A DNA stretch of 64,000 bases, taken from Streptomyces sp. PCS3-D2. Its GTDB lineage: Bacteria > Actinomycetota > Actinomycetes > Streptomycetales > Streptomycetaceae. Position 1 is the first letter of the stretch, and every line of letters begins with the position of its first letter. The stretch lies in contig NZ_CP097800.1 in NCBI RefSeq assembly GCF_000612545.2, forward strand, positions 3,035,001 through 3,099,000, read 5' to 3'. The translations under genes were made by a program, and so were the position numbers. The notes under the pieces were generated by a model. That model did not search any database. It worked only from the letters and a program-made list of their open reading frames with translations, and was not told the DNA's origin. Below, one piece after another: positions 35,966 through 45,069 of this stretch.

Positions 35966-37813
35966 CTACTCCACGGTCACGGACTTTGCGAGGTTACGCG
36001 GCTGGTCCACCTCGTTGCCGCGGGCCGTGGCCAGTTCGCAGGCGAACACCTGCAGCGGCACCGTCGCCACCAGCGGCTGGAGCAGTGTCGGGGTGGCCGG
36101 GATGCGGATCAGGTGGTCCGCGTACGGGACGACCGCCTCGTCCGCCTCCTCCGCGATCACGATGGTCCGTGCCCCGCGCGCCCGGATCTCCTGGATGTTC
36201 GACACGATCTTGTCGTGGAGCACGGAGCGGCCGCGCGGCGAGGGCACGACCACGACCACCGGCAGGTCCTCCTCGATCAGGGCGATCGGCCCGTGCTTGA
36301 GCTCGCCCGCCGCGAAGCCCTCGGCGTGCATGTACGCCAGCTCCTTGAGCTTGAGCGCGCCCTCCAGCGCCACCGGGTAGCCCACGTGCCGCCCGAGGAA
36401 GAGCACGGTGTCCTTGTCGGCGAGGGAACGCGCGAGCGCCCGTACCGGCTCCATGGTCTCCAGGACGGTGTCCACGGCGGCGGCGATGTCCGACAGTTCG
36501 CGGATCACCGCCTCGATCTCGTCGCCCCACTTGGTGCCCCGGACCTGTCCGAGGTACAGCGCGACGAGATAGCAGGCCACCAGCTGGGTCAAGAAGGCCT
36601 TCGTCGAGGCGACGGCGACCTCGGGACCGGCGTGTGTGTAGAGCACCGCGTCCGATTCCCGCGGAATCGTCGACCCGTTGGTGTTGCAGATGGCCAGCAC
36701 CCTGGCGCCCTGCTCGCGTGCGTGGCGCAGCGCCATCAGGGTGTCCATGGTCTCGCCGGACTGCGAGATCGCGACGACCAGGGTCCGCTGGTCCAGGATC
36801 GGGTCACGGTAGCGGAACTCGCTGGCCAGCTCCGTCTCGCACGGGATGCGGGTCCAGTGCTCGATGGCCAGCTTCGCGATCATGCCCGCGTGGTAGGCGG
36901 TGCCGCACGCCACGATGACGACCTTGTCGACCTCCCTGAGCACCGAGACGGGGATGCGCACCTCGTCCAGGCTCAGCGAGCCGCTCGCGTCGATCCGGCC
37001 CAGGAGGGTGTCGGCAACGGCCTTCGGCTGCTCGGCGATCTCCTTGAGCATGAAGTAGTCGTATCCCCCCTTCTCGGCCGCCGAGGCGTCCCAGTCCACG
37101 TGGTACGCCCGCACGACGGCCGCCGACCCGTCGAAGTTGGTCACCGCGACCCCTTCGCGGCGGAGCTCGACGACCTGGTCCTGCCCGAGCTCGATCGCGG
37201 ACCGCGTGTGGGCGATGAACGCGGCCACGTCCGAGGCGAGGAAGTTCTCCCCCTCGCCGACGCCCACCACCAGGGGGGAGTTCCGGCGCGCGCCGACCAC
37301 GACGTCCGGTGCGTCGGCGTGCACGGCCACCAGGGTGAAGGCTCCTTCGAGGCGGCGGCACACCTGCCGCATGGCCTCGGCGAGGTCGCCGGTGGCCGAG
37401 AACCGCTCCGCCAGCAGGTGGGCGACGACCTCGGTGTCGGTCTCGGAGTCCAGCCGGTGTCCGCGCTCGGCGAGTTCGGCCCGGAGCACGGCGAAGTTCT
37501 CGATGATGCCGTTGTGGACGACGGCCACGCGCCCCGCGTTGTCGAGGTGCGGGTGCGCGTTGACGTCGGTGGGCCCGCCGTGGGTCGCCCACCGGGTGTG
37601 CCCGAGTCCCGTGGAACCGGCCGGCAGCGGGTTCGCGACCAGTTCCTTCTCCAGATTGACGAGCTTGCCGGCCTTCTTGGCGGCGGCCAGGCTGTCGTCC
37701 GCGAGTACGGCGACCCCTGCCGAGTCGTAGCCGCGGTACTCCAGTCGCTTGAGTCCGGCGATGACCACATCGAGCGCAGACTGCGCTCCCACGTAACCCA
37801 CAATTCCGCACAT
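35966..37813 (-). CDS. glmS: Glucosamine-fructose-6-phosphate aminotransferase
   Basis: Makes glucosamine 6-phosphate from fructose 6-phosphate and glutamine, the first step to UDP-GlcNAc. 615 residues. The glutaminase domain begins MCGIVGYVG with the N-terminal nucleophile Cys2, then GHTRWATHGGPTDVNAHPH and HNGIIENF. Two SIS domains follow (CGTAYHAGMIAKLAIE; SQSGETMDTLMALRHA), ending NLAKSVTVE. No glmS ribozyme-like leader was noticed. The ATG has no Shine-Dalgarno; TACGCT lies seven bases upstream. Confidence 0.97.
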   Translation of the reverse strand: MCGIVGYVGAQSALDVVIAGLKRLEYRGYDSAGVAVLADDSLAAAKKAGKLVNLEKELVANPLPAGSTGLGHTRWATHGGPTDVNAHPHLDNAGRVAVVHNGIIENFAVLRAELAERGHRLDSETDTEVVAHLLAERFSATGDLAEAMRQVCRRLEGAFTLVAVHADAPDVVVGARRNSPLVVGVGEGENFLASDVAAFIAHTRSAIELGQDQVVELRREGVAVTNFDGSAAVVRAYHVDWDASAAEKGGYDYFMLKEIAEQPKAVADTLLGRIDASGSLSLDEVRIPVSVLREVDKVVIVACGTAYHAGMIAKLAIEHWTRIPCETELASEFRYRDPILDQRTLVVAISQSGETMDTLMALRHAREQGARVLAICNTNGSTIPRESDAVLYTHAGPEVAVASTKAFLTQLVACYLVALYLGQVRGTKWGDEIEAVIRELSDIAAAVDTVLETMEPVRALARSLADKDTVLFLGRHVGYPVALEGALKLKELAYMHAEGFAAGELKHGPIALIEEDLPVVVVVPSPRGRSVLHDKIVSNIQEIRARGARTIVIAEEADEAVVPYADHLIRIPATPTLLQPLVATVPLQVFACELATARGNEVDQPRNLAKSVTVE

Positions 37814-37820
37814 AGGGCGC

Positions 37821-37826
37821 AGCGTA
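37821..37826 (-). promoter_or_regulatory. -10-like TACGCT, leaderless glmS start
   Basis: TACGCT on the minus strand, seven bases, then ATG. Confidence 0.45.
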
Positions 37827-37867
37827 CGCCGTGGCCGGCCGTCTGCCCCGTAGCCGAACAAGACGAA

Positions 37868-37901
37868 AACCCCGCCCCGGCGCATCGGCCGGAGCGGGGT
37901 T
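37868..37901 (-). terminator. Intrinsic terminator after lipoprotein gene
   Basis: AACCCCGC (37868-37875) pairs with GCGGGGTT (37894-37901), with inner CCGG pairing. On the minus strand it is followed by a T-rich tract (GTTTTCGTCTTG). Confidence 0.8.
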
Positions 37902-37922
37902 GACGGTGCGTCGGAAGGGGCC

Positions 37923-38690
37923 TCAGCCGAGCTTCTTGGCCTGGGCCTCGACGAGGGCCTTCGGCTGCTCGGCGGTGCCGGCCAGGCTCAGGGAGGAGAA
38001 GGTGGCGACCGTGTTGCCCTTGCGGACGAGGACCAGCTGGGTCGTCAGCTTCTCGCCGTCGGCGTCGATTTCGACGGTGAGGGGCAGGGTCTCGTCGCCA
38101 CCGGTGACGGCGGCACCGGGCGCGACCTTGGTGATCTTGGTGGTCTCGCCGTCCTGGGTGGCCGCGTAGCCGCCCGAGCACTTCTCGCTCGCGGTCTTCA
38201 CCGCGGCGAAGGCCTCCTCGGCGCCCTTGGCCTCGTACGAGGCGAGGGTCACCGTGGTGGCCGTGGAACCGAGGGCGCCCGCGATCGCCTTCGCCGCGTC
38301 CTCCGGCGAGGTGCCGGTGGCGGGCTTCGGGGTGGCGATCGCCTTGGTGCGGGCCGTCCCGGAGGGGGTGCCGGCCGGGACGAAGGCCTGGGCCTGGACC
38401 AGGATCTTGCATTCGGGCTTGTCGCTGGTGGCGGTGGCGCCGGCGGCGGCCTCGGCGGGCGTGGACTCCTTGAAGGTGTGGTCCGCGAGGTCGGCCTGGG
38501 TCACCAGGAGCTTCGCCAGCTCCGCGTCGGTCTTGCCCTTGGCGGCGGGGGCCGCCGACGTCGCCGCGGCCTCGGACGGCTTGGCGTCCGCCTTGGTGTC
38601 GGCCTTGTCGGAACCGCAGGCGGTGGCCAGCAGGACCAGGGACACGGCGGACGCGGTCATGACAGAACGGCGAACAAGGGTGCTACGCAC
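37923..38690 (-). CDS. Putative lipoprotein, paralogue of 38848-39582 product
   Basis: 255 residues. A lipoprotein signal ends LLATACGSDK (lipobox Cys near residue 25), followed by a Lys/Ala/Asp linker. The soluble part has two further Cys (KPECKIL and SEKCSGGY), repeats of VTLASYEAKGAEEAF, and ends VEAQAKKLG. The end and layout match the next gene upstream: both finish KKLG and carry the phrase ASY-x-(A/G)KGAEEA. Secreted, membrane-anchored, function unknown. GTG start with GGGGAG upstream. Confidence 0.85.
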   Translation of the reverse strand: MRSTLVRRSVMTASAVSLVLLATACGSDKADTKADAKPSEAAATSAAPAAKGKTDAELAKLLVTQADLADHTFKESTPAEAAAGATATSDKPECKILVQAQAFVPAGTPSGTARTKAIATPKPATGTSPEDAAKAIAGALGSTATTVTLASYEAKGAEEAFAAVKTASEKCSGGYAATQDGETTKITKVAPGAAVTGGDETLPLTVEIDADGEKLTTQLVLVRKGNTVATFSSLSLAGTAEQPKALVEAQAKKLG

Positions 38691-38794
38691 GAGAAGACTC
38701 CCCCACAGACAACGAAAACGGCACGCGGGAGCCGCACCCTCGACCGGGCGCGGCTCCGAACGGTTGTGCGGCCAATCTACTGGTCAAATGATCA

Positions 38795-38819
38795 GCGGCC
38801 CGCGAATTTCGCGGGCCGC
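38795..38819 (-). terminator. Palindromic terminator after second lipoprotein gene
   Basis: GCGGCCCGCG pairs with CGCGGGCCGC around AATTT, a nearly perfect 25-nt dyad, between the two paralogous genes. Confidence 0.8.
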
Positions 38820-38847
38820 ATCGGATCGTGACCGGTACGAGACCGAT

Positions 38848-39582
38848 TCAGCCGAGCTTCTTCAGCTGCGCGTCGACGAACGCCCGCGCGTCGGCCGGCT
38901 TGGCGTCGAAGCGGACCGTGTGGACGACCACGAGGTTGTTGCCCTTGCGGAAGGCGACCATCTGGCTGTTCATGGCCTCGCCGTCGTCCTCGGTGGCGAA
39001 CGCCCACGCCGCGGCGTCGTCGCCGGCGGTGAACACCGCCGGGGTGACCGACTTGACCGTGGTCTTCTCGCCCTTCGCCGTCGTCGCGAACCCCGCCCCG
39101 CAGGCCTGGCCGGCGGCCTTCAGGGACGCGAGGGCCTCCTCCGCCCCCTTGCCGTCGTAGGAGGCGAGCTGCACGGAGGTCGCGCTGATGCTCAGCGGAT
39201 TCGCCGGGTCGGACGGCTGGCCGACACCGACGCGCTCCGTCGTGGTGACGGCCGTGCCGATCGGGGCCAGGCTGCCCGCCTGGGCGAGCGGCGCGCACTC
39301 CGGCTTGTCGGTGGTGACCTCGGCGGCCTTGGCGATGTCGTCCGCCCCCGCCTTCTGGATCTTGACGTCGCGGACGTCGCCGTCGGCCAGCGTGAGCTTC
39401 TCCAGCTCGACCGCGGTGAGCGCCTTGGCCTCGGGCGTGGGCGAAGGAGACGGGGCGGCCGCGGACGGCTTGGCGTCCGCATCGGCGCCGGGCGCGTCCG
39501 AGGGGCCGCAGGCGGTGGCCAGCAGGGCGAGGGACGCGCCGGAGGCGGTCAGGACGGCACGACGGAGTATGGCGGTACGCAC
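38848..39582 (-). CDS. Putative lipoprotein
   Basis: 244 residues: lipoprotein signal to LLATACGPSD, a Pro/Ala/Ser linker, then a soluble domain with two Cys (KPECAPL, GQACGAGF), LASYDGKGAEEALASLKAAG, and the end VDAQLKKLG. Paralogue of the gene immediately downstream; probably a tandem duplication with independent terminators. GTG start with GGGAG eight to nine bases away. A 20-bp palindrome lies 45 bp upstream. Function unknown; surface sensor or binding lipoprotein is a guess. Confidence 0.85.
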   Translation of the reverse strand: MRTAILRRAVLTASGASLALLATACGPSDAPGADADAKPSAAAPSPSPTPEAKALTAVELEKLTLADGDVRDVKIQKAGADDIAKAAEVTTDKPECAPLAQAGSLAPIGTAVTTTERVGVGQPSDPANPLSISATSVQLASYDGKGAEEALASLKAAGQACGAGFATTAKGEKTTVKSVTPAVFTAGDDAAAWAFATEDDGEAMNSQMVAFRKGNNLVVVHTVRFDAKPADARAFVDAQLKKLG

Positions 39583-39627
39583 GGAGGACTCCCGGGAAAC
39601 AAGGTGGTGTCAGCGCAGCGCGGAGGA

Positions 39628-39647
39628 CGTCCCGCAGCTGCGGGACG
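39628..39647. promoter_or_regulatory. 20-bp perfect palindrome
   Basis: CGTCCCGCAG followed directly by its reverse complement. It lies in the divergent region between the second lipoprotein gene and coaA; candidate operator or hairpin. Confidence 0.5.
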
Positions 39648-39829
39648 ATCAAGTGGACTGCATCGCTCCGCACTGTACGGGCGATCCTCGCGCCCGCCTC
39701 CGGTGTGACGACCGCGAGCGCGGATCGTGATCAGGGCGAGACCCCGATCTTCGCGAATCGGACCGGACGCCCGGGCGTCCCCTTTGGCCACGTGACCGAC
39801 CCCACCACCCACAAGCGCCCCCCAGCCCC

Positions 39830-39835
39830 GACAAT
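39830..39835 (+). promoter_or_regulatory. -10-like GACAAT, leaderless coaA start
   Basis: GACAAT, six bases, then GTG. Confidence 0.55.
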
Positions 39836-39841
39836 GGCGGT

Positions 39842-40891
39842 GTGATCACTTCGCCGCCACGAAGCAACACGCCCGAGGAAGCAACGGAGCACCCCGGCCG
39901 GGACGGGCAGCCCCCGCGTTCCGCGCACCGCCGCGGCCCCGAGGTCTCGCCGTACGTGGACCTCACCCGGGCCGAGTGGAGCGCCCTGCGCGAGCGGACG
40001 CCGCTGCCGCTGACCGCGGACGAGGTCGAGCGCCTGCGCGGCCTCGGCGACGTCATCGACCTCGACGAGGTCCGCGACGTGTACCTGCCGCTGTCGCGCC
40101 TGCTCAACCTCTACGTCGGTGCCACCAGCAACCTCCGCGGCACCCTGAACACCTTCCTCGGCGATGCCGGCAACGGCCACGGCGCACAGTCGGGCACCCC
40201 CTTCGTCATAGGGGTCGCCGGCTCGGTCGCCGTCGGCAAGTCCACCGTGGCGCGTCTGCTCCAGGCCCTGCTCGCCCGCTGGCCCGAGCACCCCCGCGTG
40301 GAACTGGTCACCACCGACGGCTTCCTGTACCCGATGAAGGAGCTCCAGCGGCGCGGACTCACCTCCCGCAAGGGGTTCCCCGAGTCCTACGACCGCCGCG
40401 CGCTCACCCGCTTCGTCGCCGACATCAAGGCCGGCAAGGACGAGGTCCGGGCCCCGGTCTACTCACACCTGATCTACGACATCGTGCCCGGCGAGGAGCT
40501 CGTCGTACGCCGTCCGGACATCCTCATCGTCGAGGGCCTCAACGTGCTCCAGCCGGCCCTTCCCGGCACCGACGGCCGGACCCGCGTCGCCCTCGCCGAC
40601 TACTTCGACTTCAGCGTGTACGTGGACGCCCGCCCCGAGGACATCGAGCGCTGGTACCTCAACCGCTTCCGGAAGCTGCGCGAGACCGCCTTCCAGAACC
40701 CGTTCTCCTACTTCCGCAAGTACACACAGGTCTCCGAGGAGGAGGCCATGGAGTACGCGCAGACGACGTGGCGGACGATCAACCGGCCGAACCTGCTGGA
40801 GAACGTGGCCCCCACCCGCGGCCGGGCCACCCTCGTCGTCCGCAAGGGGCCGGACCACAAGGTCCAGAAGCTGAGCCTGCGCAAGCTCTGA
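39842..40891 (+). CDS. coaA: Pantothenate kinase, type I
   Basis: Phosphorylates pantothenate in the first step of CoA synthesis. 349 residues. The P-loop is [20 protein letters not shown] near residue 122, followed by [39 protein letters not shown], and [10 protein letters not shown]. The N-terminal 40 residues are a variable extension. GTG start without Shine-Dalgarno, promoter hexamer six bases upstream. Divergent from the lipoprotein gene and convergent with glmM. Confidence 0.94.
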   Translation: MITSPPRSNTPEEATEHPGRDGQPPRSAHRRGPEVSPYVDLTRAEWSALRERTPLPLTADEVERLRGLGDVIDLDEVRDVYLPLSRLLNLYVGATSNLRGTLNTFLGDAGNGHGAQSGTPFVIGVAGSVAVGKSTVARLLQALLARWPEHPRVELVTTDGFLYPMKELQRRGLTSRKGFPESYDRRALTRFVADIKAGKDEVRAPVYSHLIYDIVPGEELVVRRPDILIVEGLNVLQPALPGTDGRTRVALADYFDFSVYVDARPEDIERWYLNRFRKLRETAFQNPFSYFRKYTQVSEEEAMEYAQTTWRTINRPNLLENVAPTRGRATLVVRKGPDHKVQKLSLRKL

Positions 40892-40970
40892 CCCTGCCGG
40901 TGCGCATACGGGACCGGCCGGCCCGTGCGGGCGGCGGCCGGCCCGCCGAACGGCTCCGGCCGGGCCCGCG

Positions 40971-41006
40971 GCGCCCTCCGCCGCGCAGCGCACCGCGGAG
41001 GGGCGC
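40971..41006. terminator. Bidirectional terminator between coaA and glmM
   Basis: GCGCCCTCCGC (40971-40981) pairs with GCGGAGGGGCGC (40995-41006) with one bulged G, between two convergent stops. Confidence 0.7.
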
Positions 41007-41021
41007 CCTGGAGCGCGCGCC

Positions 41022-42380
41022 CTAGCCGAGCGCCGACTTCACGGCGTCCGCGAGCCGGCCGGCGACGGCGCGGGCCTGCTCGATGTCGGCGGCCTCGACC
41101 ATCACGCGCACGAGCGGCTCCGTACCGGAGGGACGCAGCAGCACGCGGCCGGAGGTGCCCAGCTCGCGCTCGGCGTCGGACACCGCCGCCGCCAGCTCGC
41201 CGGAGGTCGAGACCCGGGACTTGTCCACGTCGGGAACGTTGATCAGGACCTGCGGCAGCCGCTGCATGACCCCCGCCAGCTCGGCGAGGGAACGGCCGGT
41301 GGCCGCGACCCGTGCCGCGAGCAGCAGACCGGTCAGCGTGCCGTCACCGGTGGTCGCGTGGTCGAGGATGATCACGTGGCCGGACTGCTCGCCGCCGAGC
41401 GCGTAGCCGTGCTCCTTCATCGACTCCAGCACGTACCGGTCGCCGACCCCGGTCTGCACGACCTGGATGCCCTCGCCCTCCATGGCCAGCTTGAAGCCCA
41501 GGTTGGACATCACGGTGCCGACCACGGTGTTCTCCCGCAGTTGGCCGGCCTCGCGCATGGCCAGCGCCAGCACCGCGAGGATCTGGTCGCCGTCGACCTC
41601 CGCTCCGGTGCCGTCCACGGCCAGGCAGCGGTCCGCGTCACCGTCGTGCGCGATGCCGAAGTCGGCGCCGTGCTCGACCACGGCCGCCTTCAGCAGACCG
41701 AGGTGGGTGGAGCCGCAGCCGTCGTTGATGTTCAGGCCGTCCGGACCGGCACCGATCGTGACGACCTCCGCGCCGGCCCGCGCGAACGCCTCGGGAGAGA
41801 CGTAGGAGGCCGCGCCGTGCGCCTCGTCGAGGACGATCTTCAGACCGTCGAGGCGGTTGGGGAGGACTCCGATGAGGTGGGCGACGTACTTCTCGAAGCC
41901 CTCGGTGTAGTCCGAGACGCGGCCGACACCGGCCCCGGTCGGCCGGTCCCAGGGGGCACCGGTGCGGTGCTCCTCGTAGACGGACTCGATGCGGTCCTCC
42001 AGCTCGTCGGCGAGCTTGTGGCCGCCGCGGGCGAAGAACTTGATGCCGTTGTCGGGCATGGCGTTGTGGCTGGCGGAGAGCATCACACCGAGGTCGGCAC
42101 CCAGCGCACCGGTGAGATACGCCACCGCCGGGGTGGGCAGCACACCGACGCGCAGGACGTCCACGCCCGCGCTCGCCAGGCCGGCCACGACCGCGGCCTC
42201 AAGGAATTCACCGGAGGCGCGGGGGTCCCGGCCGACCACCGCGGTCGCCCGGTGGCCCTCGAAGGTGCCCGCTTCGGCGAGTACGTGGGCAGCCGCCACG
42301 GAGAGGCCGAGCGCGAGCTCCGCCGTCAGATCCGCGTTGGCGACGCCGCGTACACCGTCCGTCCCGAAGAGTCGTCCCAC
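41022..42380 (-). CDS. glmM: Phosphoglucosamine mutase
   Basis: Converts glucosamine 6-phosphate to glucosamine 1-phosphate, the step after GlmS. 452 residues. It starts [15 protein letters not shown]; the active-site Ser is in [16 protein letters not shown]; the metal loop is in [13 protein letters not shown]; the phosphate-binding loop [14 protein letters not shown] is near the end. GTG start with GGGAGGA upstream. It lies downstream of rplM-rpsI, separated by a strong terminator. Confidence 0.97.
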   Translation of the reverse strand: MGRLFGTDGVRGVANADLTAELALGLSVAAAHVLAEAGTFEGHRATAVVGRDPRASGEFLEAAVVAGLASAGVDVLRVGVLPTPAVAYLTGALGADLGVMLSASHNAMPDNGIKFFARGGHKLADELEDRIESVYEEHRTGAPWDRPTGAGVGRVSDYTEGFEKYVAHLIGVLPNRLDGLKIVLDEAHGAASYVSPEAFARAGAEVVTIGAGPDGLNINDGCGSTHLGLLKAAVVEHGADFGIAHDGDADRCLAVDGTGAEVDGDQILAVLALAMREAGQLRENTVVGTVMSNLGFKLAMEGEGIQVVQTGVGDRYVLESMKEHGYALGGEQSGHVIILDHATTGDGTLTGLLLAARVAATGRSLAELAGVMQRLPQVLINVPDVDKSRVSTSGELAAAVSDAERELGTSGRVLLRPSGTEPLVRVMVEAADIEQARAVAGRLADAVKSALG

Positions 42381-42452
42381 AGTTGTCCTCCCGAGTGTGC
42401 GCTTCGCGTATGACCGCTTGTGTCAGGTATGTGCCGCTTGTGGCGGTAAACG

Positions 42453-42491
42453 AACCGCCCCGGCAGCACAGAGAGTGCTGCCGGGGCGGTT
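42453..42491 (-). terminator. Strong intrinsic terminator of rplM-rpsI operon
   Basis: A perfect 17-bp stem (42453-42469 with 42475-42491) and a five-base loop, with A-rich and T-rich flanks on each side. Confidence 0.9.
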
Positions 42492-42515
42492 TCGTTGCAG
42501 AACAGCAGGCGCAGA

Positions 42516-43031
42516 TTAGCGCTTGCTGTACTGCGGAGCCTTACGGGCCTTCTTGAGACCGGCCTTCTTGCGCTCGACCGCACGGTCGTCGCGGGAAAGG
42601 AAGCCGGCCTTCTTCAGCGCCGGGCGGTTGTTGTCCACGTCCGCCTCGTTCAGCGCACGGGCCACGCCGAGGCGCAGGGCACCGGCCTGGCCGGAGACGC
42701 CGCCACCCGAGATGCGGGCGATGACGTCGTAGCGGCCGTCGAGCTCAAGGAGCTTGAAGGGCTCGTTGACTTCCTGCTGGTGCACCTTGTTGGGGAAGTA
42801 GTCCTCAAGGGTGCGACCGTTGATCTTCCACTTGCCGGTGCCCGGAACGATCCGGACGCGGGCGATGGCGTTCTTGCGACGGCCCAGGCCGGCGGCCGGC
42901 TGGGGGTCACCGAAGCGACCGGCAAGGGACTCGGAGGTGTAGTCGCCCTCGACGACGACCTCAGACTCGGTGGTGTACTCCTCGACGCCCTCGAACTCGT
43001 CGACGGGGGTCTCGGCGGTGGTCTCGGCCAC
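42516..43031 (-). CDS. rpsI: Ribosomal protein uS9
   Basis: A 171-residue S9. The core begins [19 protein letters not shown] and ends [18 protein letters not shown], whose C-terminal arm reaches the P-site tRNA. Ahead of the core is an acidic N-terminal extension of about 48 residues (Glu/Asp/Thr rich), typical of actinobacterial S9. GTG start with GAGGAG upstream. Follows rplM in a two-gene operon closed by a strong terminator. Confidence 0.97.
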   Translation of the reverse strand: MAETTAETPVDEFEGVEEYTTESEVVVEGDYTSESLAGRFGDPQPAAGLGRRKNAIARVRIVPGTGKWKINGRTLEDYFPNKVHQQEVNEPFKLLELDGRYDVIARISGGGVSGQAGALRLGVARALNEADVDNNRPALKKAGFLSRDDRAVERKKAGLKKARKAPQYSKR

Positions 43032-43073
43032 GATGCTCCTCAGAATTCTCTGTGTCTTAGGGGGTGGCCGGAA

Positions 43074-43517
43074 CTACTGCGCGACCTGGGTGATCTCGAA
43101 CGGCACCGGCTGCTGGGCAGCGTGCGGGTGCTGGTCGCCCGAGTAGACCTTCAGCTTCGAGAGCATCTGACGGCCCAGGGAGTTCTTCGGGAGCATGCCC
43201 TTGACGGCCTTCTCGACGGCCTTCTCCGGGTTGTTCGCCAGCAGGTCGTCGTAACGCACGGCGCGCAGGCCGCCCGGGAAGCCGGAGTGGCGGTAGGCCA
43301 TCTTCTGGGAGGCCTTGTTGCCGGACAGGTGAACCTTGTCGGCGTTGATGATGACGACGAAGTCACCCATGTCCATGTGAGGGGCATAGGTCGGCTTGTG
43401 CTTGCCCTTCAGGAGGGCAGCGGCCTGGGTCGCCAGACGGCCGAGGACGACGTCCTGGGCGTCGATGACGAGCCACTGGCGCGAGATGTCGCCGGGCTTG
43501 GGGCTGTACGTACGCAC
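43074..43517 (-). CDS. rplM: Ribosomal protein uL13
   Basis: 147 residues, standard L13 length, binding 23S rRNA early in 50S assembly. Motifs are [27 protein letters not shown] and [27 protein letters not shown] start with an AAGG-type ribosome site. First gene of the rplM-rpsI operon; about 240 nt of upstream sequence should hold the promoter, though no convincing consensus was found. Confidence 0.97.
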   Translation of the reverse strand: MRTYSPKPGDISRQWLVIDAQDVVLGRLATQAAALLKGKHKPTYAPHMDMGDFVVIINADKVHLSGNKASQKMAYRHSGFPGGLRAVRYDDLLANNPEKAVEKAVKGMLPKNSLGRQMLSKLKVYSGDQHPHAAQQPVPFEITQVAQ

Positions 43518-43755
43518 GCGTATGCCTTCGCTTCTTCAGTGGTGGTATCCCACGGGCGCAAGCCCGGCGGGAAGGTCCTGACAGGGTCACCACGGACGAT
43601 CACGACAGCCCTCGCTCGCATCGGGGACGCAACCCGTGTGAGCGGCCAACTGCTGGTCATCGGTCCGGTGGACCGGCGTAAGGCCCTTTCACGTGAGAAT
43701 GAGAAAGCCAATACGCATAACAAACCAGCAGGATACCCAAGCAGACCCGTACGGG

Positions 43756-45039
43756 TCAAAACGCGGTCCGCGATGCCGATGCTGCTGGCGTCGCGGCGCA
43801 CTCCGGTTCGGTCCTGGGTGGGGACCCCGCAGTTGTTACGGGCTTCAGAATAACCCGCCCGGAGCGCAGTGCACGACGCGCCAGGACGAAGGCGAGCCCG
43901 CACAGGGTGGCGCAGTCCTTGAAGGCGCGCCGCTTGTGGGCCAGCTCCGCGGGCCAGGGCACCAGCGCCAGCTGGGGCGTCAACGCCAGCCAGAACCAGG
44001 GCGAGCGGGGCGCGGAGCCCGGCCGCACCGCCGAGGCCAGCAGCAGCGGCAGCACCACGAGCAGGTAGTGATCGAAGGACGGTCGCGACACCAGGAATGC
44101 GGCGAGCATCACCATGCAAGCCGTCTCGACGAGACGCAGCTCACCCTGGTCGGCGTCCTCCTCCGTACGCCGCCACCGCGCCCAGGCCGCCCACAGCCCG
44201 GCCGCGGCACCGGCGAAGGCGACCAGGACGGCCAGTGGCTGCGGTACCCCGAGCCGCGGCAGCACCGCTATCGGCGAGGCGTCCCAGGGCAGCGCGTACG
44301 CGTCCTGCCCCTGGAGAAGGAACGGCAGGGTCCTGGTGAAGAACAGTGAGGGACTCGGCATCAGCAGCGCCCCCGCCAGCGACATCCCCAGCGGCACCAG
44401 CACCGCCGCGGCCAGCCCCCGCCACTGCCGGGCGAGGAGGAACAGCAGCCCGACCGGCACCAGCATCGGCTTGCAGGCGATGGCCAGCCCGACCACCAGC
44501 CCGGCCCACCCCCACGACCGGCGGTGTGCGAGCAGCAGTGCCAGGGGCAGCGCGGCCGCCGAGACGGCCGTCCAGTTGCCGATCAGCACCAGGTTCGCCC
44601 ACGGCTTGTACAGGAGGGCGAGCACGGCCGGGCCTGCGACGGCCAGGCGCGAGCGCAGCGGCACGGAGAACAGCCGCAGGGCGGCCAGCCAGCCGATGCC
44701 CAGCAGCCCCGACATGCCGACCGGCAGGACCCAGCGCAGCACCCCCCGCGGCACCAGCGCCTCCGGCACCGCCATGAGCACGGCGCTCGGCAGGTAGAGG
44801 AAGCGCTTGTCCTCGTAGGGCGACCCGCCCTCCAGCAGCGTCTGCGCGGCCTTGACCACGAAGGCGTTGTCCGAGCCCCAGTTCTCCCGCAGGCTCGTGG
44901 AGACGCAGCTCCCGAGGAGCACCGCCAGGCAGAGCACCTGCCAGGAGCGCGGGGCCGGCCGCAGCAGCAGGCCGACCAGCCGGTCCCCGGGGGGCCGCGC
45001 CTCCCACCTCATGAGCCAGATGCCAGGCCTCAGGCCCAC
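43756..45039 (-). CDS. GT87-type mannosyltransferase-like membrane protein
   Basis: 427 residues with about ten TM helices. Family marks are the extracytoplasmic loop after TM1 (RENWGSDNAFVVKAAQTLLEGGSPYEDKRFLYLP) with a conserved Asp, and NLVLIGNWTAVSAAALPLALLLA. This matches DUF2029/GT87 polyprenyl-phosphomannose-dependent transferases that extend lipomannan-like glycolipids in actinobacteria. GTG start with GGGAGGGG upstream; an ATG nine codons later is possible. Lies between the ABC-F gene and rplM. Acceptor unknown. Confidence 0.85.
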   Translation of the reverse strand: MGLRPGIWLMRWEARPPGDRLVGLLLRPAPRSWQVLCLAVLLGSCVSTSLRENWGSDNAFVVKAAQTLLEGGSPYEDKRFLYLPSAVLMAVPEALVPRGVLRWVLPVGMSGLLGIGWLAALRLFSVPLRSRLAVAGPAVLALLYKPWANLVLIGNWTAVSAAALPLALLLAHRRSWGWAGLVVGLAIACKPMLVPVGLLFLLARQWRGLAAAVLVPLGMSLAGALLMPSPSLFFTRTLPFLLQGQDAYALPWDASPIAVLPRLGVPQPLAVLVAFAGAAAGLWAAWARWRRTEEDADQGELRLVETACMVMLAAFLVSRPSFDHYLLVVLPLLLASAVRPGSAPRSPWFWLALTPQLALVPWPAELAHKRRAFKDCATLCGLAFVLARRALRSGRVILKPVTTAGSPPRTEPECAATPAASASRTAF

Positions 45040-45069
45040 GACGCCCCTCCCTCACCGCCGAGCCACCGC

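Noticed and set aside
32671-36300. 1209-codon plus-strand frame over alr, nnrDE and acpS
   Set aside because: Opposes three well-supported genes; Arg/Pro-rich shadow.
37814-37922. glmS ribozyme or other riboswitch upstream of glmS
   Set aside because: The start appears leaderless and the only structure is the terminator of the upstream gene.
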